A stretch of DNA of 31,371 bases, taken from Paramacrobiotus richtersi (Eukaryota; Tardigrada; Eutardigrada; Parachela; Macrobiotidae). The stretch spans positions 1 to 31,371 of the forward strand of contig JAQGAU010000312.1 in the NCBI GenBank assembly GCA_034698045.1, in the 5' to 3' direction. Within the stretch, counting starts at the first letter, position 1, and each line of letters opens with the position of its first letter. Position numbers and translations under genes: made by a program. The notes beneath the pieces were generated by a model. That model was not told where the DNA came from. It did no database searches and saw only the letters and a list, made by a program, of their open reading frames with translations. Below, one piece after another: positions 22,362 through 31,371 of the stretch.

Positions 22362-24429
22362 ATGCACCGCAGCACAGTACGGAAGTCCATTGGTGGGCGC
22401 CCTGCCCTACTCCCTGCACTCCGACGAGGCCTCAGGGAACCCTGATACCATTGAAGTCCGTTGTACTGACGGGTCGTTCCAGCTGGGAACACTCGTCGAT
22501 TGCGCTCCAGGAGGACTGATGATCGACTGGGAATGTGAAGGCGGATCCGCATCCCATTTCATCCCTTTTGGGAAAATGTATCTGCACCGACCACGATTCA
22601 TCGATCTACTCCGCAGTCCCGAATTCCGGATTAAAATGTATCAGGGACACGAGCTCCCCGTCGAGGTGCTGGTGCGCGGCAGTCCCAAAGACCCCAGAAC
22701 GTGGTACCCAGGCATCCTGCTTATCGGGGAGTTTGGCGCGTCTACAATGTTTGGATTAGTGAGGGTTCAGCTGCCAGATGGTGCGGCCGTTATCGTCGTG
22801 CCCGGACGGTGTATCCGTGGACAGAAAGCGGAGGAGCTGCTGGAGGACTTACGTGTGAAAAAGGGGCATTTTGTCAAGGACAGTATTTGTCTGCCTGAAA
22901 CGTTCGTTTATGACGAAGATTCTGCTCAGAACGTGCTGGACACCTTGAACCGGACGAACTCAGAAGCAGTTTCCCGTACCAGAACATTCATTAAAGCGGT
23001 TAAACTGGATGACAGGTCGCTGCATTATATCAGAATCGGCTACAAAATCCTCCGGAGGAACCTGCAAAGGCAGACTGTAAGAATCAATTAAAACTGTTTA
23101 ATACTGTAATTTAGGTCCTGTTTTTAAACGTTTGGTAGCAGTTTTGAGCTCCTTGCGATTGCTATAACAGAAAACATAAATACTGGAAATTAAATTACAA
23201 ATAATGTAGAGTTTTACCTCGCAGACGAATGAAACTGATCAACACGTACAAATCTGTAACTTCACAACCGTTCTTTAGCCGGATGCTTGGTCCGCATTGC
23301 TTCACAGGGCCGCATCCGACAACGCCAGACCGACGACGACGAAGCGGAAGTTGTCCGAAACTGACCTGCAGTCGTTGTCAAATGCAGAAGCCGAGCCTGA
23401 CAGAGCTTCCGCTCCAGCGTACGCTATCCAGTTCGTGCCGAAGGAGATCATGGCCTGCACATTCCAGCATTTGAACAGTGTGGATCAGTGCCGTCTCCGA
23501 CGAGTGTGTGCTGATTGGGACAACATCCTCACATTGCCAAGCGTTATCCGCGTGCTCCGGGTGCACTACAAGGACAAGAAACAGGACTACATGTCGGTGG
23601 CCAGTCTGCACCACGGCTGGACTTCCCACACCACAACCATTGTCAATGCGGGCGTCGATACCGGGGAATATCCATTGTTCTGTAGTGGGCGCTTGTTCCA
23701 GACCATGCTTCGCACAGGTCTGCATGGTCCCGTGCAGACGATCATCTGGGCCGGTGTCGTGTGGAGTATGTCTGTAGGCGATCACTTTGCTGACTCACTG
23801 GGTCGTTTCGTTACGGAGCTGAATGGTATGGCAGTTGCCTGTCAGGTGTTGCTGCTGCATGATATCAAGGCGGACATCAGCAAGGGACATTGGGCGCCGA
23901 AAACGACGCTCGTGTTCGCGACCGAACGAATTTTTGGTGGCCTGACCGTCCAGCAGCTATGGTCTCGAATAGACGGCAGTCTGCCATCATTGGATGATAC
24001 ACAGATAGACCAGTTGGCTGTTTGGATTGCTGCCCCTGGCGAACGGCCTGGAAACAGTCTGGATCGGATTGTAAATGTAAGTTTGACACATCTATGATTG
24101 GTTTGTGCACCGTCGAAATTCGAAGTTGGAATCGGCAGAAAAATATGAGTGGAGGCATACGTACGGCAGATTCATTTTTGCACTGTATGCAACACACTCC
24201 TTGTAGTGCTGATAGCACATCGTGAACTAAGCGCTTGGTTAATTTGCAGGTTCTCAATGACCGACAAAAGAATGATCCACAGCCAGATGCGCAGTATCGC
24301 GGCCGACAGTGGACTCTGGTGGACGTGACCGCTCTCACTGCGCTGGAACTGCACAAACTGAGCAAACTCACCTTACACAGCCTAGTTGCACTGAGCAACA
24401 GGACATCCATGACGATTTCGCTGTCGTGA
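22362..24429 (+). CDS. Tudor/Agenet-like plus F-box protein, copy A
   Basis: Three exons are seen: exon 1 ending at 23076, exon 2 at 23279-24076 and exon 3 at 24250-24429, all phase 0 with GTAAG donors. From 22390 the open frame gives 229, 266 and 59 residues. Exon 1 has two beta-rich blocks, TIEVRCTDGSFQLGTLVDC and LPVEVLVRGSPKDPRTWYPG, which resemble Tudor/Agenet-type modules. Exon 2 opens with a Lys/Arg-rich linker (TTTKRKL), then an F-box (FVPKEIMACTFQHL...CRLRRVCADWD). About 200 uncharacterised residues follow. F-boxes bind Skp1 in SCF ubiquitin ligases, so a substrate adaptor is inferred. The ATG at 22362 matches the start of copy B but is out of frame with the rest by one base near 22440. 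The true start is therefore unsettled and copy A may be slightly damaged. Confidence 0.62.
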
Positions 24430-24954
24430 TAGCACACGGTGGAACATCCGTGCCCTTGGAGGCCTGGGCGTGACTGGATGAATTCGCCGGTCGTGTTCCA
24501 GGACTGTTAGCTGAGTGCCAGCTGGAATGATAATTGCACAGAGATTTTGATCACGCACCTAGCGCGTACTTGACATGGACAGTTTGTGTAATTTTGACTT
24601 TTGTGTACTGCGTCTGCTAATCAACAGTCTCTTCTCTTTTAACACAACGTCATTATTGTCTTTATCGCCGAAGAAACCCTTGTTGTTAAGTTGTTAACGC
24701 ACTAGCGAGAATACGCGGTGTATTTAAGTTCACGGCATTTCTGCAGCGTAAGAAAGTTTTCACCAGCCTGTCAGACATATTTCCGAGATATGTTTGGGAT
24801 CTCCACATTCGTACAAGTGACATGTATTCGGAATATTTTACAGTATTACCAAGACAGGATCTTATTTTCTTCAGTTTCGGACCTCGAATTTGTTCATTCG
24901 TGTTAGTGGTTTATTTAACCACGATAATACTCACGAGTCAGCTGAGAATGCGTG
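24430..24954. other. 3' flank of F-box copy A
   Basis: No further gene is seen. The stretch around 24580-24720 (with TTTATCGCCGAAGAAA and AACGCACTA.CGAGAATA) is repeated after copy B at about 27395-27515, marking the right end of the duplicated unit. Confidence 0.55.
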
Positions 24955-24973
24955 GCGAGACGAGGCACGACGA
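24955..24973 (+). promoter_or_regulatory. 19-base element upstream of F-box copy B
   Basis: This is the identical copy of 22084-22102. Confidence 0.5.
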
Positions 24974-25245
24974 TAAATTTCCTCGAGATATTTCCCCTCA
25001 GAAAGAGGATTCGATTACCGTGTCCCTTTGATTCAGAATTTGACTCGAGATAATTTGAGAATTCGCGACTTATGTAAGCAAACTGAGCAATTTGAACGTT
25101 CTTTCGAGATTTGCCAATGGAAGAGTACCTGCTTTGCAATCCGATACACGATATGGTCTCTTGGCTCACCTAATTCACAACGCGACATACGAGGTAGAAT
25201 TTATCATTCTGAGCGTGTCAGCGTGAGAAGTGCAAAATCGCTGTA

Positions 25246-27255
25246 ATGCACAAAAGCACTGGTGGCCGCTATCCACTCCGTGGAACCAAGGAACCCGAAT
25301 CTGCTACCATCGAGGTCCGTGATGCTGATGGATCGTTCCAACAAGGAACACTCGTCGACTGCGCTCCTGGGGGATTGATGGTCGACTGGCAGTGCGAGGG
25401 GGGACCTTCGCCCCATTTCATACCTTTTGGGGAGATGTATCTGCACAGGCAGCCAGAACGCGGTGTCTACAATGAAGGATATCCAGTAGAGGTAACGGTA
25501 CGCCGCAGTCCCAACCGTCCCACAACCTGGTACCCGGGTACAATACTCGTCACTGAGTATGGGGCGTTTACGATGTTCAGTTTGGTCAGCGTTAATCTGG
25601 ATGGTGCAACAGTTATGGTCGTGCCCGGAGGGCCGGATGGCGGATGCGAGCACCCAAAACGCAGAAAGTGCTGGAGATGTTACGTGTGAAAAGGGACATT
25701 TCGTCAAGGAACGCGTTGGCCCGCCTGAAACGTTCTCCTGTGACGAAGGTTCTGCCCAGGATGTGTTGAACATTTTGAACCAGAGAGATGCAAAATCGAT
25801 CAGCCGTACCAGGGCATTCATCACAGCGGTTAAGCTGGATGATAGGGTACTGCATTATATCAGAATCGGCTACGACATCCTCCCCAGGAATCTACAAAAC
25901 CAATCTGTAAGAACCGCTTGACAGTGGCAAAGCTAAACGTTAGCCTTTATTATTGCGGCCAGCGGTTGTGGCCGTTTTTTGGAAGTTTTTGCCTACATTT
26001 CAATTTGTATCGTTAGAAAGCAATCAATACTCAGTACGGTACAAAGCAATGATACTCATCAAGACAACTTAATTGTAACAAAACCATTCTTTAGCCGGAT
26101 AAATGGAACGCATTGCTTCGGGCCGCATCGCTTCGAGTTCAGCGGGACTGCGCCAGCACGCAGCAGCAGCCAGCGAAGCGGAAGCGGTCTGAAACTGAGC
26201 GACTGTCGTTGACAAACGAAGGAACCAAGCCTGATGGGGTTTCCCTTCCAGCGTACGGCATCCAGTCTCTGCCAAAGGATATCATGGCTTGCACATTCCA
26301 GCATTTTGGACAGTGCTGCGCAGTGTCGCCTGCGTCGCGTGTGTACTGATTGGAACTACATCCTGACCTCTCCATACGTCACATGCGTGCTGCGGGTGTA
26401 CTATAAGGACAAGAAGCAGGACTACATGTCGCCGGCCAGTCTGCACCACGGCTGGACATGTCGCACCAAGATTATTGTCAACGCGGGCGTCGACACCGGG
26501 CATTATCCGTTATTCTGTGATGGGCGGTTCTTCCACACCCTTGTCCGCGAGGGTCTCCATGCTCCCGTGCCGACAATCATACTGGCCGACGCCGGCTGGG
26601 GTATGGGAGTGCGCGCAGGTGAACGCTTTCCGGACTTACTGGGCCTTCTCATTAAACAGCTGAATGATCTGGCAGCTGTCTGTCAGCGGCTGCTGCTGTA
26701 CCACGTCAAGGTGACTATCGGCCAGGCAAATCTGGGTGGTTGGCGGTCAGGAACGGTGTTCCTGACCGGATGTATTGCTGGTGGCCTGACCGTTGAGCAG
26801 CTATGGTCTCGGATTGACGACAGCCTGCCATCATTGTCTGGTGCACAAGCCAAGCAGCTGATCGATTGGATCGGTGCCAATGACCCGCAGCCTGAAAATG
26901 TCATGGCGAACGTTGTGAATGTAAGTTTGTCACATCTGTGAATGGTATGCACCTGCGAAATTCGAATCGGCAGAAAGAAAAATATATGCAACGGAGTCGA
27001 GGCACACGTACTGCAGATATTCCTTATGATGCTGACGGTAGATCGTAAACAGAGCCCTTGGTTAATTTGCAGGTTCTTACCGACCGACAGAGTTGCGATC
27101 CACGGCCAGATGCGCAATATCACGGTCGAGAATGGACTGTAGAGGACGTCGCCAATCTCACTGCACTGGAACTGCAGAAACTGAGCAAACTGACCTTGCA
27201 CACCCTCGTTGCACTGAGCAACCGGACATCCACTACGATTCGAGTTTCGTGGTAG
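25246..27255 (+). pseudogene. Tudor/Agenet-like plus F-box gene, copy B, frameshifted
   Basis: The structure is the same as copy A: exon 1 25246-25906, exon 2 26095-26920, exon 3 27073-27255, with the same splice sites. The start codon (MHKSTGGRYPLRG) is clean. It keeps TIEVRDADGSFQQGTLVDC and YPVEVTVRRSPNRPTTWYPG. The frame breaks at about 25625-25650 and again at about 25687, where one A is missing relative to copy A. In exon 2 the four Ts at 26304-26307 are one more than copy A needs, which shifts the frame inside the F-box before QCRLRRVCTDWN. Exons 1 and 2 are each one base over a multiple of three. Either this is a recent pseudogene or the reads carry indel errors. The protein-like pattern is otherwise well preserved. 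Confidence 0.65.
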
Positions 27256-28313
27256 GACATGGTTGAAGAACCGTTCCTTTGGATGCTGCTGGACAAACTG
27301 GGGCAGGTCGTGTTCCTGGGCTGGTGCGGTATCTGAGTGTCAGCTGGAATCAGAGATTTTGTTAACGCATCTGGCGCGCGTACGTAGCATGGACAGTTTG
27401 TGTAATCGCGTTTACTGCGTCTGCTATTCGACAGTCTCTTCTTTTGTAACAGAATGTCCTTGTCTTTATCGCCGAAGAAAACCTTATTATTAACGCACTA
27501 ACGAGAATAAGCGATAATTACTATTCAGTGATCATCAAAACGTGTTAAAAAAGACTATTCGCAAACGGAAACAATACACGATATTGCACCAACAGTGGTC
27601 CAACACGCATCAGCTACACGTATCTGTATGTTATTTACGCGCACCAGTGAGTTCAAATGTGCGGACGTGATTCCATCCGCAACAGGTTAAGCTATACCAC
27701 AGTTCAGAGAATTTCGAGTTTTTTTTGCGCAACTGTAGAATTAGTGTACTTTTGTCTTATTGTTTTATTGCTGGCGCTGATCATGCAAGCTATACCACCG
27801 TACATATAATGCCGAATTTATGGGCAAAAAGAACCCCGTAGGAAAAAGATACATAAAATCGCATAAACCAATCGTTTTTCCGGCACATAACTCCACAAAA
27901 AGATACCGTTACCGCTTGCATCCCTACAGAACACAATGGTAACATTCAAAAAAAAGAAAATTGCTAGTTTCTATGCGCAACTGTACATGTAACTTAAACA
28001 ACAATTTCATTCCCCTGGCTAATCTGGCAGAGTCACGTACCATGCACTGCCAACATGTGCCACAGATGACAACAATTTAATCATCCACCGTGCTTATAAC
28101 TTGTGCCGCTTGGAACAACAATCAACACTGACTGAGCTGTTATTACTTTATATAACGCAACACCCAGAAAAATGTAATTCCGTTCCAAGGCATCTAATTG
28201 ATTCGCGTGGCAAGTCTGTGATTAAGTTGCTTCCTAGCTGGTTCAGTTAGTTTTAGTGTTTTTACGGCGCCTTCATTCTTCCTTCAAGGCATGTCAGCAG
28301 TGTCGCTGTACAA
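27256..28313. other. Intergenic region
   Basis: This begins with the 3' flank of F-box copy B (to about 27520). After that I see no supported gene. Confidence 0.45.
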
Positions 28314-28320
28314 ATATATA
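28314..28320 (+). promoter_or_regulatory. TATA-like box of cysteine-rich peptide gene 2
   Basis: ATATATA begins 79 bases before the ATG at 28393. This matches the 83-base spacing in the related gene at 9896. Confidence 0.5.
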
Positions 28321-28392
28321 GACTCGTAGTAAGAAAAACTATTTCCAGCTACCGTTTCTTCACTGCGTAGCTGTGTGATAATCTGCGAGGCC

Positions 28393-28955
28393 ATGAATTT
28401 TTTGCGATTTTTCCTCTCGATAGTATTAGTGGTGCTTACTATGGGAATGTTACAGCCAGTAAGTTCCAAATATCACACATTTCTCGGTGTAATTTTATAA
28501 GGGACCTATAGCAGGTCCAAGTCCCGGTTTCTTTGGTTTATTTTACCAGTTAGGATTAGATAAAAGTGAAGTTTGCGTACGATAATTTACGTACGAGAAG
28601 CAAGTGCGAACAAAATTACTCAGTGGGAATCGAATCAATATATTACCTACGATCTTACGGCCAGATGCATTACCGGTAGGCTAGCGAGCACTCCTGTAAA
28701 TATGGGGGTTTGTTATCGTTATATTTATCATTACCTTCATGAACGGAAAGCTATAGGAAGATGCGAAACTTGCACACAATGACACAAATAAAATCCTGGC
28801 TAACAGTTGATGGACTTGTTTGACTTTTACAGGCTTGGGGGACGCCGCCTCTACCCGCCAAATGCATGGCTCAGTGTGGGCCTGGGGAAAGTAACCCATG
28901 CCCGTGTTCGCTCACCGTTTGCAGCGGAGGCGAGTGTAATCCAGTCAAAGGCTGA
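28393..28955 (+). CDS. Secreted six-cysteine peptide, relative of 9896-10397
   Basis: Exon 1 (28393-28458) codes for a 22-residue signal sequence starting MNFLRFFL. It ends with Pro in phase 0 before GTAAGT, exactly as in the gene at 9896. Exon 2 (28833-28955) follows TTTTACAG and codes for 40 residues with six cysteines spaced C-x3-C-x7-C-x-C-x4-C-x4-C. The total is 62 residues. The mature part has no evident similarity to that of the 9896 gene and a different cysteine spacing, while the signal exon and promoter layout match. A secreted defence, digestive or signalling peptide is possible; no function is shown. The gene sits between F-box copies B and C. Confidence 0.65.
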
Positions 28956-29544
28956 TGTTTTGGAACTGGGATTTCAATAATCGATTGCCCAGAGGCCTAG
29001 GAGCTCTACCATGCTTATTTTTGATACCGATATATCCGTTTCAATTCACAACTTTTGCTGCTGCAGAACGTAATCTGGTATCGATGTTGGTCTTTCCTGG
29101 GTTGTTGCTTTGTTATAGACAGCCAAAGCCAGACATCATTGTGCATTTGCTTACTTTTACTCTTTCAAAACTCCGGCATGTTACACTTTAGAAATGCTTG
29201 TCCACACTAGGGCGTTTCTTTTTTTAGTCTAAGCTGTAAACGGCGCCTTTACACTTTACAGATACATTGTAATACTAATGACACTGAGTCAATGCAACAC
29301 TTTCTAGTTTCTATAGAAAGAGCTATTAACATGATTCGGCTGTGTTCATGTCATACTATGTACGTGCATACACATACGTTCGTAAAATTTCTTGCTGTCC
29401 AATTTTGCTCGGCGATACTACAGCTACCATCACTGCCACAATTTAAAGTTGTTGGGCTTATGCGTTGCTGCTGTGCTTATCTGCTGCGCCTTATCACATT
29501 GGTCAAGCTCTTAAATGACAGTTACTTCCTGGTCGTTGCGTCAA
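28956..29544. other. Intergenic region, no gene seen
   Basis: Two short plus-strand open frames have no start context, splice signals or family content. Confidence 0.4.
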
Positions 29545-30806
29545 AATACTGACAATTAACCTACAAATAATGTACAAATTTACCCACCAAACGAATGAAA
29601 CCGTTCGGCGGAAATCTGTAACTTCAGTACGTGTACCATTCTTCAACTGGATTCGTGAAGCGCACTGCTTCAGGGGGCTCTCGTCCGACTGCGCCTTAAC
29701 GCAGACAAAGCGGAAGTTGTCCGAAACTGCATTGTAGCAGCTGACAAATGCAGAAGCCGAGCCTGACAGAACGTTCGCTTCCGTGTGTGGCATCCGGTTA
29801 TTGCCGACGGATGGCATGGCCTGCACATTCCAGCATCTGGACAACGTTGATTAGAGTCGCCTCCGTCAAGTGTACTTATGATTGGAACTACACCATCATC
29901 TTTTCATGCGTTATTAGTGTGCTTCGGGTGCACAATGCCCGTGCAGTATAAGAACAAGATTCAGGACTATACATGTTGTTGGACAGTGTGCACCATGCTT
30001 GGACATTCCGCACTAGAAATCGCTCTCAGCGCTGGCGCCGACAGTGGCTGTTATCCGTTGTTCTGTGGTTGGCGGTTCTTCCAGACCTTTGTCCAAACCT
30101 CTTTCCACGGTCTCGTGCAGATAACGGTGTTGGTCGATGCTGTATGGAGTGTCGAATGCGATTTGTAGGCACGCACTTGCTTTGCGGGCTCGCCGTTTCG
30201 TTAAGGAACAAAATGATACAGCTGCATGTCAGAGGCTGCTTTTGCACAACCTTACGGTTAATGCCGACATGCAGGGATCGCTCGTCGCCGATTACTATGT
30301 TTCTGAAACAGACGCATCGTTGGTGACCTAAGTCGGCTGACCTTTAAGCACCTATAGTCTCGGATCGACGACAGCCTGCCGTCACTGGCTGATACACAGG
30401 CGAAGCAGTTAGCCGATTGGACAATTGCCAGTGACCGGTGGCCAGACTGGAACGGAAACGATAAGCAGCAGACTGTGAATGTAAGTCATATGTACAGGCA
30501 CACACCTACCCTATGCGCTTTCGAATCGCCAGAAAAATGCTCGTGTGAAATGGCACTTTGCCGTTTGCATTTTAGCAAGACTAAAATGCAGGTATATGGA
30601 TTCTGATTGTAAAGGAAGCGTTTTTCTAATGATTTTGGGCAGGTTCTCAACGACAGACAGAGCATGGCAATCCACGGGACGATGTGCATCATAGCGGCCG
30701 GCAATGGACTGTGGCCGCTGTTGAACTGTGCAAGCTATGCGACCTCACATTACATAGCCTCGTCGCATTGAATAGCCGGGCATTCCATCAGGATTTCTCC
30801 TTCGTG
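29545..30806 (+). pseudogene. F-box gene remnant, copy C
   Basis: From about 29550 the sequence resembles the end of intron 1 of copy A (ACAAATAATGTA, ATCTGTAACTTCA). It continues through a decayed F-box exon (about 29640-30480) and an exon 3 (from 30644). CTFQHLDNVD is followed directly by a stop, further stops and frameshifts occur, and the exon 2 acceptor is altered. LFCGWRFFQTF and LTLHSLVALNSR are still readable in different frames. The Tudor/Agenet-like first exon is absent, so the duplication either started inside the intron or lost the 5' part. Confidence 0.7.
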
Positions 30807-31371
30807 GTAAGTGTCCGGCGGACGGAGAAACGTCCGTGCATTTGGACACGACTGTTCGCATCTGCAAATCGTGTTGTGAACTTGAAGTTGTGGGGTACCT
30901 GACTACTGACTTGTGAGTAGCAAGCGAAACACATATCGAGAGACAGGTGTCGGTACTCTCCTAACGCGCGTCAAGAACACGGCTGTTTGTGTAATATCAT
31001 TTTCTGCTTCTGTTGATGAATGATCTCTTCTAACACATTTTGCAGATCTTCGAATAGTACCTTGTTCTTAACGTCGACGTATTGCGTTAATAAAATTAAG
31101 GAAAGTGAAGGACATTTATTATGCAGCACAAAAACGTTATGCTTTTCACCAGCATTGCTGAGAATTGCCGAGGAGATCTCCGAGCTGGTTCTGGGATTAT
31201 CAAACTGGAACGGGAGATCTAATTGTATACTGGAAGTGTTATGTATACTCAAGAACTTACTATATCTAAAAGGACTATCAAGTGGTTGCGCAACCGCGCG
31301 TGACGTAAGCGACTGGCGATGCAGCTAAATATGCGCCCGTAGACTTCTATGTTGTGACCAGTTTCTGTAAC
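30807..31371. other. 3' flank of copy C and right edge
   Basis: Traces of the shared 3' flank of copies A and B run to about 31080. Nothing else is supported up to the end of the window. Confidence 0.4.

Noticed and set aside
1-31371. CRISPR array, tRNA, rRNA or intact transposase gene
   Set aside because: None was seen. The repeats present are tandem gene duplications, hairpins and a palindrome.

Overview
This is eukaryotic, almost certainly animal, nuclear DNA. Genes are split by GT-AG introns of roughly 70-1000 bases. The recognisable families are metazoan: a DPY-19 C-mannosyltransferase, gustatory-receptor-like seven-transmembrane proteins, F-box proteins, a carboxylesterase/cholinesterase-like gene, a leucine-rich-repeat secreted protein and small secreted cysteine-rich peptides. 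An ecdysozoan is likely because of the Gr-like receptors and compact gene families. A tardigrade or small arthropod would fit, but the sequence alone does not settle it. I see no prokaryotic operon, rRNA, tRNA or CRISPR array.

Layout: (1) 1-2150, minus strand: two paralogous genes with matching signal-peptide exons and an 81-base conserved upstream element. The left gene runs off the window; the right one continues into an LRR exon. (2) 3110-4508, plus: an intact three-exon Gr-like receptor, followed at about 4955-5200 by a decayed fragment of a relative. (3) 5533-8652, minus: a broken carboxylesterase gene carrying an identical 1267-base tandem duplication. (4) 9896-10397, plus: a two-exon secreted six-cysteine peptide. 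(5) 11715-13573, plus: a second intact Gr-like receptor with the same three-exon structure; its first intron holds a perfect 58-base palindrome. (6) 14820-21959, minus: a complete ten-exon dpy-19 gene (749 codons), whose introns are much more A/T-rich than the flanks. (7) 22084-31080, plus: three copies of a gene coding for an N-terminal Tudor/Agenet-like region followed by an F-box. Copy A is nearly intact, copy B is frameshifted, and copy C is a remnant lacking the first exon. (8) 28393-28955, plus: a second six-cysteine peptide gene lying between F-box copies B and C. It shares signal-exon and promoter design with the one at 9896.

The picture is one conserved housekeeping gene (dpy-19, an ER glycosylation enzyme) surrounded by fast-evolving, locally duplicating families (chemoreceptors, secreted peptides, F-box proteins, esterase, LRR). 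Exon joins were worked out by hand from splice-site sequence, reading phase and agreement between paralogues or with family knowledge. None has transcript support here.
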